Source: Lentisphaerota bacterium
GTDB lineage: Bacteria > Verrucomicrobiota > Kiritimatiellia > RFP12 > UBA3636
DNA length: 7,105 nucleotides
Direction of reading: 5' to 3'
Assembly: GCA_012514445.1 (NCBI GenBank)
Contig: JAAZAI010000421.1
Span: 1 to 7,105, forward strand
Positions 1 to 6,621 of the stretch are shown here, piece after piece. The translations under genes and the position numbers were made by a program. Every line of letters starts with the position of its first letter. The first letter of the stretch is position 1. The notes under the pieces were generated by a model. That model was not told the origin of the DNA and ran no database searches. It saw nothing but the letters and a program-made list of their open reading frames with translations.

Positions 1-2
1 TC

Positions 3-857
3 ACGCAATTCTACCCCGGACTCTCCGCCCCCGACGAGGCGGCGCACTTCGACCGCATCCGCCGCTACGCCCGCGAGTGGAAGGACCATCCGCGCATCCG
101 CGGCGCCGTCGCGCCCCACGCCGTCTACACCACGAACCCCGGCCTGCTCCGGCGCTGCCGCGCGCTGGCCGACGAACTCGGCTTCCGCTTCGGCCTCCAC
201 CTCTCCGAGACCGTCGGCGAAACCCAGGCGTGCCTCGCCGCGCACGGGCTGCGCCCGCCCGAGTACTGCCGCTCGCTGGGCATCCTGCGGGACGACACGA
301 CGCTCTTCCACATGGTGGACGCGGACGACGCCGACCTCGACGTCGTCGCGTCGTGCGGCTGCGCGATCGTCCACAACCCCGCCTCCAACATGAAGCTGGC
401 CTCCGGCGTCGCCCCGATCGCGAAGATGCTCGCGCGCGGCATCTCCGTGTCCATCGGCACGGACGGCCCCGCGTCCAACAACGCGCAGAACCTCTTCCGC
501 GACATGCATCTCGCCTCGCTCCTGCAGAAAGTGGAGCGGCGCGACCCGCTCCAGCTCCCGGCGCAGACCGCGCTGGACCTCGCCACGCGCGGCGGCGCCG
601 CCGCGCTCCACGAGCCGGACATCGGCTCGCTCGAACCCGGCAAGCGGGCGGATTTCATCGCCCTCGACCTGACCGAGCCGAACCTGCAGCCCGTCCACAA
701 CATCGTCTCGAACATCGTCTACGCCGCCACGGGCATGGAAAACCGGCTCACCGTCGTCGACGGCCGCGTGCTCTACCAGGACGGCGAATTCAAGACGCTC
801 GACTACCCGAGACTCCGCCACGAGATGCGCGGCATACGCGACTGGGCGGGGCGGTGA
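3..857 (+). CDS. mtaD: 5-methylthioadenosine/S-adenosylhomocysteine deaminase (amidohydrolase), 5' truncated
   Basis: Open from the left edge in frame 3 to the TGA at 855-857; 284 residues are visible and the start is outside the window. The product resembles the TRZ/ATZ branch of the amidohydrolase superfamily, whose members deaminate methylthioadenosine, S-adenosylhomocysteine or related amines using a metal-bound water. Visible motifs in order (window residue numbers): HLSET at 66-70, giving a metal His (H66) and a catalytic Glu (E69); FHMVDADD with His at 103; HNPASNMKLASG, close to the subfamily consensus; IGTDGPASNN with the metal-binding Asp at 154; and the C-terminal NIVSNIVYA block. 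The N-terminal HxH metal motif must lie upstream and cannot be checked. SNMKLASG plus GTDGPASNN favour MTA/SAH deaminase over chlorohydrolase or guanine deaminase, but the substrate is inferred from family resemblance only. A downstream 7-bp tandem repeat begins within the stop codon. Confidence 0.85.
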   Translation, partial: TQFYPGLSAPDEAAHFDRIRRYAREWKDHPRIRGAVAPHAVYTTNPGLLRRCRALADELGFRFGLHLSETVGETQACLAAHGLRPPEYCRSLGILRDDTTLFHMVDADDADLDVVASCGCAIVHNPASNMKLASGVAPIAKMLARGISVSIGTDGPASNNAQNLFRDMHLASLLQKVERRDPLQLPAQTALDLATRGGAAALHEPDIGSLEPGKRADFIALDLTEPNLQPVHNIVSNIVYAATGMENRLTVVDGRVLYQDGEFKTLDYPRLRHEMRGIRDWAGR

Positions 858-972
858 AACTGGAAATTTGAAATTTGAAAATCGAAACTGGACTGGAAAC
901 TCGAAGCTCGAAATTTGAAATTTGAAACTGGGAACTCGAAACTGGAAATTTGAAACTGGGAGTTGAAAAGTT
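856..972. repeat. Imperfect 7-bp tandem repeat, consensus GAAAYTK
   Basis: From 856 to 958 the sequence divides into 14 heptamers and one 5-nt unit. In order they are GAAACTG, GAAATTT, GAAATTT, GAAAATC, GAAACTG, GACTG, GAAACTC, GAAGCTC, GAAATTT, GAAATTT, GAAACTG, GGAACTC, GAAACTG, GAAATTT, GAAACTG. A decayed tail runs to about 972 (GGAGTT, GAAAAGTT). The tract is AT-rich and strand-asymmetric (GAA on the + strand) inside GC-rich coding sequence. It begins at the second base of the deaminase stop codon and fills most of the gap before the photolyase. A period of 7 argues against protein coding. Function is unknown; it could be a slipped-strand minisatellite. Confidence 0.9.
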
Positions 973-985
973 GCCGGACGAAATC

Positions 986-989
986 GGAG
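986..989 (+). promoter_or_regulatory. Ribosome binding site supporting the photolyase ATG at 1001
   Basis: GGAG lies 11 nt before the ATG at 1001. The spacing is long but usable. It helps to choose this ATG over the in-frame TTG at 950, which sits inside the heptamer tract and would add 17 residues of repeat-derived sequence. Confidence 0.45.
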
Positions 990-1000
990 CAAGCCGCGCC

Positions 1001-2419
1001 ATGGTCTGGCTCCGCCGCGATCTGCGGCTCCACGACCACCGGGCGCTCGCTGCGGCGTGCGCTTCCGGGGCGCAGGTGTTCGTCGCGTTCGTGTTCGACA
1101 CGACGATCCTCGGCAAGCTGGACAACCCCGACGACCGCCGGCTGACGTTCATCCACGACAGCCTGGCGGAGGTGGACGCGGCGCTGCGCGTCCGCGACGC
1201 GCGACTGATCGTCGCGCACGGCGATCCGGTCGAGGAGATTCCGAGGCTCGCGAAGGCCATCGGCGCGACGTCCGTCTGGACGAACAAGGACTACGAGCCC
1301 TCGGCCGTCGCGCGCGACGATGCGGTGGCGGCGAAGCTCAAGGCCGCCGGCGTGGCGTTCACCGCGCTGAAGGACCAGGTGGTCTTCGAAGAACGCGAAG
1401 TGTTGACCCGAACCGGCGGCGTCTACAAGGTCTTCACTCCGTACCGCGCCGCCTGGCTTTCGGCGCTCGGCGCCGTGGCGGGGTCCGGCACCGCGTCGGA
1501 CGCGGTGCGCGCATGCGATCCCGATCTCGACGCGCTCGCCGCATGCGGCGCGGAGGCGGTGCGCGGCAAGACGCTCGATGACTGGCCCCTCGAACGACTC
1601 GGCTTCCGGCGGCGTGAATTGTGGATCGCGCCGGGCATGCGCGGCGCGAAGCAACTGCTCGCGCGCTTCCGTCCCAAAGTCGCGGACTACGAAACCGCGC
1701 GCGACCGCCCGGCGCCCGCGGCGGAGGAGCCGGACGGCACGTCCGGCCTGAGCGCGCATCTGCGCTTCGGAACGCTGTCGATCCGCGAATGCGTGCGCCT
1801 GGCGCTCGCGACGCGCGGGGCGGACACGTGGCTCTCGGAACTCGTCTGGCGGGAGTTCTACCAGATGATCCTCTCGCAGACGCCGGAGCTGGCGGCGGGG
1901 CGTCCGTACAAGCCGGAGACGGCGGGGATCCGCTGGCCGGGGACGGACGAGCATTTCGCGGCCTGGTGCGAAGGGCGCACGGGATATCCGATCGTGGACG
2001 CGGCGATGCGGCATTTCAACCGCACGGGGTGGATGCACAACCGCCTGCGCATGATCGTGGCCATGTTCCTCGTGAAGGACTTGCTTGTGGACTGGCGCAA
2101 GGGCGAAGCGTATTTTGCGCGGCATCTGCTCGATTTCGACTTCGCGGCGAACAATGGCGGCTGGCAATGGTCCGCCTCGACCGGATGCGATGCGCAGCCG
2201 TACTTCCGGATCTTCAACCCCATCGGCCAGAGCGAGCGCTACGACCCCGACGGACGCTACCTCCGCTCCGAGCTGCCGGAGCTGGCGGCCTGCGCGGATC
2301 GCGAGATCCACTTCCCGCACGCCAAGGGCCGCAACCCCCGCGCCGCCGCGTATCCGCTCCCCCTCGTCGACCACGGCCTCCAGCGCATGAAGGCCATGGG
2401 GCTCTTCCAGGCGCGGTAG
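1001..2419 (+). CDS. phrB: Deoxyribodipyrimidine photolyase (class I type CPD photolyase)
   Basis: A 472-residue flavoprotein that splits UV-induced pyrimidine dimers using blue light. The ATG at 1001 gives the typical start MVWLRRDLRLHDHRAL and the same length as E. coli PhrB. The N-terminal part (about 1-130) is the antenna-binding Rossmann domain, with NKDYEP in the expected position. The C-terminal FAD domain shows TSGLSAHLRFG from 247, the ELVWREFY block from 280, WMHNRLRM from 344, and ANNGGWQWSASTG around 383-395. By alignment from memory to E. coli PhrB (offset +6), the electron-transfer tryptophans are W312, W365 and W388, the flavin-facing Asn is N384, and the substrate-contact residues are E280 and W283; all are present. 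The full set of repair residues favours photolyase over a signalling cryptochrome. It is probably expressed separately from, or by read-through of, the deaminase upstream. A convergent operon ends 51 nt beyond its stop. Confidence 0.95.
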   Translation: MVWLRRDLRLHDHRALAAACASGAQVFVAFVFDTTILGKLDNPDDRRLTFIHDSLAEVDAALRVRDARLIVAHGDPVEEIPRLAKAIGATSVWTNKDYEPSAVARDDAVAAKLKAAGVAFTALKDQVVFEEREVLTRTGGVYKVFTPYRAAWLSALGAVAGSGTASDAVRACDPDLDALAACGAEAVRGKTLDDWPLERLGFRRRELWIAPGMRGAKQLLARFRPKVADYETARDRPAPAAEEPDGTSGLSAHLRFGTLSIRECVRLALATRGADTWLSELVWREFYQMILSQTPELAAGRPYKPETAGIRWPGTDEHFAAWCEGRTGYPIVDAAMRHFNRTGWMHNRLRMIVAMFLVKDLLVDWRKGEAYFARHLLDFDFAANNGGWQWSASTGCDAQPYFRIFNPIGQSERYDPDGRYLRSELPELAACADREIHFPHAKGRNPRAAAYPLPLVDHGLQRMKAMGLFQAR

Positions 2420-2470
2420 AGACGGAGCTCAACCGCGTGCAAGGCGACACCGACTCGATGCAGGCGCGCA

Positions 2471-3349
2471 TCACTCTGGAGCGGCGACTGGCACGATGCG
2501 GAACGCGTCGAGCGGGTACGCGCTTTCCCACTGCGGCAGACGCGGGGCGGGGCCGTCGATTCGAACGAGTGGCGGGATGCGCTCGGCGAGGTCGTTGATC
2601 TTCCACCAGAGCCGCGTGTCCCCCCAGTACTGCGGCGGCGGGTCTGCCGCGGCGACTGCCGCGAAGATCGCGGCGGGAGTGGCGCAGCCCGAGCGAATCG
2701 CGTCCAGAGCGAGCGTGGCGAGACGCCCCAGCCCGGTGGCGGGGTCGGGCTGCTCCGCGATCCAGCGGGCGGCGGCATCGGGCATCCAGGGGAGCGGGGA
2801 GGCGGCCATTCGCGACATCCGCGACAGCGCATCGAGATCCTGCTCGGCGAACACACGGTCAACATCGACGGCGAAATCGAACTGCGCGGCGGTGACGGGC
2901 CGGCGACGGGCGAAGCACGAGGCGAGTTGGTCGGGCCGAAGTTGGCCGAGCCCGTGGTAGGGTTCGATGCCGGGGAAGGCGTCGATGCAGAGCAACGCCA
3001 CGTCCCGGGCGCGTTCGACGCGCAGGCAGGCAAGAATGTGCGCCAACATGGCCATATCGAAGAGGCAGGCGTCGAACCACAGGACGATGGGCCTCGCGGG
3101 CGCGGTCTCCGCCAGACCTTGGTATTGCCGCCGGAGTCCGTTGAGGATTCGCGCCCGGACGAGTCCGCCGCCTGTGGTGGCTTCGAGCATGGCCGCGCGC
3201 GCTTCGAGGGTGGCGGCGTCCGGCCAGCCGGGTTTGCGGAGGCCGTCGTAGAGGACGTCGTGCCAGACGAGAATGTCGCCGGGAAGGCCGGCCTGCGCCA
3301 GGCTCTCGCCGGCGCAGTCGCCGCTGGTGATGTGAAGCGGGAGGTTCAT
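2471..3349 (-). CDS. DUF1835 domain-containing protein
   Basis: A 292-residue soluble protein with no signal peptide or membrane segment. The start is the ATG at 3349-3347 (MNLPLHITSGD). The reading frame stays open far upstream, but that extension lies across the TPR gene in another frame. The N-terminal half matches my memory of the DUF1835 family: HITSGDCAGESL (6-17), GDILVWHDVLYDG (24-36), an Arg-rich central helix, VLWFDACLFDMAMLAHIL (89-106), then AFPG, a GLGQL(R)P motif (133-139) and a CFARRRPVT segment. The C-terminal half has the PLPWMPDAAARW and GLGRLATLALDAI blocks also seen in such proteins. The biochemical function of the family is, to my knowledge, unknown. The start lies 2 nt after the TPR stop with no Shine-Dalgarno sequence visible, so translation is probably coupled. 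It is the last gene of the minus-strand cluster and may be functionally unrelated to the transporter. Confidence 0.8.
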   Translation of the reverse strand: MNLPLHITSGDCAGESLAQAGLPGDILVWHDVLYDGLRKPGWPDAATLEARAAMLEATTGGGLVRARILNGLRRQYQGLAETAPARPIVLWFDACLFDMAMLAHILACLRVERARDVALLCIDAFPGIEPYHGLGQLRPDQLASCFARRRPVTAAQFDFAVDVDRVFAEQDLDALSRMSRMAASPLPWMPDAAARWIAEQPDPATGLGRLATLALDAIRSGCATPAAIFAAVAAADPPPQYWGDTRLWWKINDLAERIPPLVRIDGPAPRLPQWESAYPLDAFRIVPVAAPE

Positions 3350-3351
3350 GG

Positions 3352-4200
3352 CTAGCGATCCGCGGCTTCGAGGCGGCGGAGCAGGTCGCGGGTGGAGACG
3401 GAATTCGGATCGGCGGCGACGGCTTCCTCGTAGTACCGGCGGACCGCCGCCACGTCGCCGCGCTTCTCGGCAAAAAAGGCGAGGTAGTCGAGAACATGCG
3501 TCAGCAGAAACGCCTCGTCCTCCCCCAGCTTCTCCGGCGCGCCGCCGACCGGGGCGAGCGCCTTCGCGCGCGCAAGCTGAAAGGCCGCCTCGGACGCCGG
3601 GCCGTCCTTGAAGTCCGACAGCAGGCTCTGGCCGCGCGTGAATTCGAGCTGCGCGCTCCCGGGATTTTCCCGGATGCCCGCCTCGAGCACCGCCAGGCCC
3701 TGCTCCGGGAGCCTCCGGATCTTGGCCAGCGCGTACCAGCCGATCTCCCAGGCCTCGACGTTGCGCGGATCGGCCCGGCAGGCCGCCCAGATCCACGGGA
3801 TCATCTCGTCCGCCTCGGCGCCGGAGAGATGGTGGTGCTCCTGCACGTGGACGCGCGCGTTGATCCACGACCAGGGATCGCCCGCCGCGCGCGGCGCCGG
3901 GTCGGCGGACGCCGCCGCGCCAGGATCGTGCTCGGGGTCGTGGTCGCCGCGTTCCGCCGCGTGCGGGGAATCGGCGCAGTAGTCGATGTCGACGCCGCCG
4001 TGGAAGTAGCGGTCCGCCTTCCGCACCAGCGCCACGCCGGCGATCGCGCGCGCGTCGGCGAAGAGCACGGAGAGCAGGTCGACGCCCCCGACCTGCGCGG
4101 CGCGCTCCGGTGGCAGAGTCGAGACCGCGGCGGCGAGCGCCGCCGCCGCGGCCAGCGCGGCGGCTCCGAACAGCGGCTCCTTCGTCCAGACCTTCTTCAT
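3352..4200 (-). CDS. Membrane-anchored TPR-like protein with a His-rich linker
   Basis: A 282-residue protein starting MKKVWTKEPLFG at the ATG 4200-4198. A GAGG ribosome site that overlaps the permease stop codon supports this start over upstream in-frame codons. Residues about 10-29 form one Ala-rich hydrophobic segment, a membrane anchor or uncleaved signal. Then come a short conserved-looking block (VRKADRYFHGG, 59-69), a charged linker rich in His, Asp and Glu (80-93), and HVQEHHHLSGAEADEMIPW (118-136). From about 134 to 282 paired amphipathic helices with A-x-x-x-DP endings (CRADPRN, REN-P-GS, VAADPNS) look like degenerate tetratricopeptide repeats, a protein-binding fold. The position directly after the permease, 7 nt downstream, suggests a partner of the transporter or of an envelope complex. 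I know of no assigned function. The fold call is from helix pattern, not from a search. Confidence 0.75.
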   Translation of the reverse strand: MKKVWTKEPLFGAAALAAAAALAAAVSTLPPERAAQVGGVDLLSVLFADARAIAGVALVRKADRYFHGGVDIDYCADSPHAAERGDHDPEHDPGAAASADPAPRAAGDPWSWINARVHVQEHHHLSGAEADEMIPWIWAACRADPRNVEAWEIGWYALAKIRRLPEQGLAVLEAGIRENPGSAQLEFTRGQSLLSDFKDGPASEAAFQLARAKALAPVGGAPEKLGEDEAFLLTHVLDYLAFFAEKRGDVAAVRRYYEEAVAADPNSVSTRDLLRRLEAADR

Positions 4201-4205
4201 GCGCA

Positions 4206-4209
4206 CCTC
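4206..4209 (-). promoter_or_regulatory. Ribosome binding site of the TPR gene, overlapping the permease stop
   Basis: Minus-strand GAGG (4209-4206), 5 nt before the ATG at 4200, shares bases with the permease TGA (4210-4208). This arrangement favours translational coupling and fixes the start codon. Confidence 0.7.
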
Positions 4210-4984
4210 ACAGCTTCCGGCGCCGCAGCGCCGCGGCGGCCAGCAGCAGGCAGGCGGCGGCATAGGCGAGCGCATACGCCCAGACCAGCGCGCAGACGCT
4301 CCACGGGAGCATCGGCCAGTCATGCACGAGGCGCTGGCGCATGTCGAAGAACTCGGCGTGCGGGCCGATGGCGTGCATGAGCAGCACGACCGCCTTGAGC
4401 GGCGCGGGCTGCGCGGCGGCCAGATCCGGCAGACGGCGGCCGAAGAGGAACATCGCCGCCAAGATGATCCCGGAGAGCGTCAGGTTCGCTCCCGGCGTCA
4501 TCAGCAGCGACCCCAGCAGCCCGATCGCGACGACCATCGTCGGCAGCCCCGCGTGGATCGCGAACGCCTGCAGGAGCATCGGCGGGAACCAGGCGCCCTG
4601 GCGCAGACCCGTCATCAGGCCGTAGAGCGCGTAGAACAAGGCCAGCGCCGAGAACGCGGCGGCCAGCGCGCCCAGATACTTGCCCAGCAGCAGCGTCCCG
4701 CGGCCCACGGGCTTGGCCAGCAGCGGATAGATCGTCCGCGCCTCGAATTCGGCGGGGAAGAGCCGGGCCGAGACGCCCAGGGCGATGATCAGCGAGAACA
4801 GCCAGATCATCGCCATCGCCACCTCGTTGAGATACCGGCTTGCGCTTTCGACGCCGAACGGCTTGATCATCGCCAGCGGCGCCATGACGGCGAACGCGAG
4901 GATGAGCAGGACGGCGAGGTCTTTGCGACGGTAGAGGTCGACGAGCGAGAGCCGCACCAGCGCGGCGAGTTGACGCCGGATCAT
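4208..4984 (-). CDS. ABC-2 type transporter permease
   Basis: A 258-residue integral membrane protein. Hydrophobic segments lie at roughly 24-40, 56-75, 104-124, 136-160, 167-182 and 230-252, so about six transmembrane helices. A cytoplasmic N-terminus with basic residues (MIRRQ..., YRRKD) precedes them. Between the second and third segments is RLFPAEFEARTIYPLLAKPVGRGTLLLGKYLG (split here only by description: positions 74-105). Its E-x-R-T-I...L-A-K-P-V-x-R-x-x-x-L-x-G-K pattern is the coupling-helix signature common in ABC-2 permeases. It is preceded by its ATPase with a 4-nt ATGA overlap and by an unusually complete ribosome site. One small permease implies a homodimer with the neighbouring ATPase dimer. 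Substrate unknown: a lipid, polysaccharide precursor, drug or peptide are all possible, and the upstream glycosyltransferase tilts the guess to a glycan or glycolipid. Confidence 0.9.
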   Translation of the reverse strand: MIRRQLAALVRLSLVDLYRRKDLAVLLILAFAVMAPLAMIKPFGVESASRYLNEVAMAMIWLFSLIIALGVSARLFPAEFEARTIYPLLAKPVGRGTLLLGKYLGALAAAFSALALFYALYGLMTGLRQGAWFPPMLLQAFAIHAGLPTMVVAIGLLGSLLMTPGANLTLSGIILAAMFLFGRRLPDLAAAQPAPLKAVVLLMHAIGPHAEFFDMRQRLVHDWPMLPWSVCALVWAYALAYAAACLLLAAAALRRRKL

Positions 4985-5724
4985 GACCGCACCTCCTTTC
5001 GGGCCGCGTCCGGACGCCCGAGCACGTCCAGGAAGATCCGCTCGAGATTCCCGCCGCCGTCGCCGGCGATCTGCCTCACGGAGCCCTCGTAGACGCAGCG
5101 GCCGGCCTTGAGGATCGCCACGCGGTCGCAGATCAGCTCCGCCTCCGAGAGTTCGTGGGAGGAAAAGAAGACCGTCTTGCCCGCGGCGCGCAGCTCCAGC
5201 AGCAGGTCGCGGAACTGAATGCGGGCGAGCGGATCGAGGCCGGTGAAGGGTTCGTCGAGGATGAGCAGGTCCGGATCGTGCAGCAGCGCCTGGGCGATGC
5301 CCGCGCGCTGGAGCATGCCCTTCGAATACGTCTTGAGCTGGCGGCCGCCGGCCTCGGCGAGACCGACCTTCTCCAGCAGTTCGCCGGCGCGCGAGGCGAT
5401 GCCGGCGGCGTCCATGCCGCAGAGGCCGCCATAGAAGCGCAGCAGCTCGCGCGCCGTCAAAAACGGGTAGTAGTGCGCCGTCTCGGGCATGAAGCCGATC
5501 CGCCGACGCGTCGACGCGCGCCGGGGGTCGGCGCCGAACACGGCGACGCCGCCCGCGTCCGGGGCGATCAGCCCCAGCAGCATCTTGATCGTCGTGGTCT
5601 TTCCGGCGCCGTTGGTGCCGAGGAAGCCGAGGATCTCGCCCTGCCCGAGGGAGAGGTCGAGGGCGTCGACGGCGCGGACCGCGCCGAACGATTTCGTCAC
5701 GCTGGACAATTTCACCAGTTCCAT
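4981..5724 (-). CDS. ABC transporter ATP-binding protein (ABC-2 exporter type)
   Basis: A 247-residue nucleotide-binding subunit starting MELVKLSSVTKSFG at the ATG 5724-5722. An AAGGAG ribosome site 5 nt upstream selects this start; the open frame beyond it only shadows the glycosyltransferase. Visible motifs: Walker A GTNGAGKTT (36-44); the Q-loop region FMPE (78-81), with Glu where many ABC proteins have Gln, as is common in this subfamily; the ABC signature YSKGMLQR (133-140), replacing LSGGQ; Walker B plus D-loop LLILDEPFTGLD (153-164) with catalytic E158; and the H-loop SSHELSE with H190. This set is typical of DrrA/NatA-like exporters that work with ABC-2 permeases. The start overlaps the upstream stop by one base (TGATG) and the stop overlaps the permease start (ATGA), so the genes are surely co-translated. 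It energises transport at the inner face of the membrane. Confidence 0.95.
   Translation of the reverse strand: MELVKLSSVTKSFGAVRAVDALDLSLGQGEILGFLGTNGAGKTTTIKMLLGLIAPDAGGVAVFGADPRRASTRRRIGFMPETAHYYPFLTARELLRFYGGLCGMDAAGIASRAGELLEKVGLAEAGGRQLKTYSKGMLQRAGIAQALLHDPDLLILDEPFTGLDPLARIQFRDLLLELRAAGKTVFFSSHELSEAELICDRVAILKAGRCVYEGSVRQIAGDGGGNLERIFLDVLGRPDAARKEVRS
4991..4999 (-). promoter_or_regulatory. Very strong ribosome binding site of the permease gene
   Basis: Minus-strand AAAGGAGGT (4999-4991) is a near full-length complement to the 16S rRNA 3' end. It lies 6 nt before the ATG at 4984 and within the end of the ATPase coding sequence. It is the strongest ribosome site seen in the window. Confidence 0.85.
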
Positions 5725-6569
5725 CACGTCTCCTTCTGCGCGCCGACGGGACGGCGCAGCACCTCCCCCAGGGGCGCGGGGCGGCGCGTGATCCACTGCC
5801 GGAGCACCAGCAGCACGAAGCGCGGGTTCCCGACGAGGTAGCGCCGCCAGAGGCGCCGCGGCTCGGCGATCAGGCGGAAGAGCCATTCGAGCCCGCAGCG
5901 CATCATCCACCGGGGCGCCTGGGGCACCGTCCCGGCGTGGAAGTTGAACGCCGCGCCGACGGCGACGAGCACCGGCGCCTTGAGCAGGGGGCGATAGGCG
6001 CTCACCCAGTAGTCCTGGCGCGGCGTGCCGATTCCGACCCAGACGATGTCGGCGCCGGAAGCGTCGATCGCCGCCACCACGGCGTCGCGCTCCGAGTCGG
6101 TCAAGTCCCGGAAGGGCGGCACATGGTGGCCGGCGATCCGAATGGACGGGAACTTCGCGCGGAGGTTGGCCTCGAGGCGCAGGACGGTCGCCTCGTCGCA
6201 GCCGCCGTAGAAGAAGTGCCGGAGCCCGCGTGCGCAGCCAGCCTCGATCGTGCGGAGCATGACGTCCGGCCCGTAGCAGCGATCCATGTCCAGCTTGGCG
6301 AACTTGCGGCCGACGAACACGAGGGGCATGCCGTCGCAGAGCGTCATGTCTGCGGCGTTGGCGACGGCGGCCAGATGCGGCGTGTCGCGGCATTTGAGCA
6401 GGGAATCGGCCGCGAAGATGCAGACGTAGTGGCGGGCGCCGTCCGCCGCGTAGCCGAGGATCGCCTCGACCGCCTGCGCGAGGCGCACGCCGGAGAGATG
6501 CACGTCGAGCAACGAGAAGCGCGGCGGAGCAACCGATTTGGATCTCTTCTGGACGGTATCGTCGGACAT
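5724..6569 (-). CDS. WecG/TagA/CpsF family glycosyltransferase (GT26)
   Basis: A 281-residue glycosyltransferase of the family that transfers N-acetylmannosamine-type sugars from UDP donors to lipid-linked acceptors in enterobacterial common antigen, wall teichoic acid and exopolysaccharide synthesis. Motifs visible: ADMTLCDGMPLVF (73-85), where D79 matches the proposed catalytic Asp; GPDVML (100-105); RHFFYGG (117-123); IVWVGIGTPRQDYW (175-188); VAVGAAFNFHAG (202-213); and the highly typical block from PRWMMRCGLEWLFRL (219-233) to EPRRLWRRYLVGNPRF. The Arg-rich C-terminal tail fits peripheral membrane attachment. Where many members have Asn near the N-terminal substrate pocket this protein reads AADSLLKC, possibly Asp in its place; this was not checked by alignment. 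It is the first gene of the cluster and overlaps the ABC ATPase gene by one base. The exact sugar and pathway cannot be read. Confidence 0.93.
   Translation of the reverse strand: MSDDTVQKRSKSVAPPRFSLLDVHLSGVRLAQAVEAILGYAADGARHYVCIFAADSLLKCRDTPHLAAVANAADMTLCDGMPLVFVGRKFAKLDMDRCYGPDVMLRTIEAGCARGLRHFFYGGCDEATVLRLEANLRAKFPSIRIAGHHVPPFRDLTDSERDAVVAAIDASGADIVWVGIGTPRQDYWVSAYRPLLKAPVLVAVGAAFNFHAGTVPQAPRWMMRCGLEWLFRLIAEPRRLWRRYLVGNPRFVLLVLRQWITRRPAPLGEVLRRPVGAQKET
5730..5735 (-). promoter_or_regulatory. Ribosome binding site of the ABC ATPase gene
   Basis: Minus-strand AAGGAG (5735-5730), 5 nt before the ATG at 5724 and inside the last codons of the glycosyltransferase gene. It decides the ATPase start. 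Confidence 0.8.
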
Positions 6570-6577
6570 GGGCGCCT

Positions 6578-6583
6578 ACTATA
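6578..6583 (-). promoter_or_regulatory. Candidate extended -10 element for the glycosyltransferase operon
   Basis: On the minus strand TGC precedes TATAGT (6583-6578), an extended -10 with five of six consensus bases. No good -35 is found at 16-18 nt. Eight bases separate TATAGT from the ATG at 6569, so initiation 6-8 nt downstream would give a leaderless or nearly leaderless mRNA. Only a weak AGG (6577-6575) could serve as a ribosome site. Confidence 0.45.
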
Positions 6584-6621
6584 GCAAAACGAGTCGCGAG
6601 AGGCTAGACCCGCTTGCTGGG

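Larger units (their letters stand above)
2471..6569 (-). other. Predicted five-gene operon: glycosyltransferase, ABC ATPase, permease, TPR protein, DUF1835 protein
   Basis: Five same-strand genes join with a 1-nt overlap (TGATG at 5726-5722), a 4-nt overlap (ATGA at 4984-4981), a 7-nt gap and a 2-nt gap. No hairpin followed by a T run is visible between them. Such spacing almost always means one transcript with translational coupling. The only candidate promoter I see is just before the first gene. No clear terminator follows the last gene in the 51-nt gap to the convergent photolyase. Confidence 0.8.

Noticed and set aside
77..871. A 264-residue + strand frame over the deaminase
   Set aside because: Arg/Pro-rich translation with no motif. 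The deaminase frame carries all the metal and substrate motifs.
803..2374. A 523-residue open frame antisense to the photolyase
   Set aside because: It overlaps a gene with complete family motifs, has Arg/Ala-rich low-complexity sequence, and its C-terminal end is only the translated heptamer repeat. It is a GC-rich shadow frame.
1001..2419. Cryptochrome instead of photolyase
   Set aside because: The repair residues (E280, W283, the W312/W365/W388 triad and N384) are all present and there is no C-terminal signalling extension.
2420..2470. Bidirectional terminator between the convergent photolyase and DUF1835 genes
   Set aside because: I could find no stable inverted repeat or T/A tract in the 51-nt gap.
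3350..3868. N-terminal extension of the DUF1835 frame
   Set aside because: It runs through the TPR gene in another frame. The domain begins directly at MNLPLHITSGD, and the 2-nt spacing to the previous stop supports the shorter form.
4199..5092. A 297-residue + strand frame opposite the permease and ATPase
   Set aside because: Gln/Arg-rich translation with no family likeness, antisense to genes with clear motifs.
5725..6393. N-terminal extension of the ABC ATPase frame, suggesting a fusion
   Set aside because: The extension is out of frame over the glycosyltransferase. AAGGAG 5 nt before the ATG at 5724 marks the real start.
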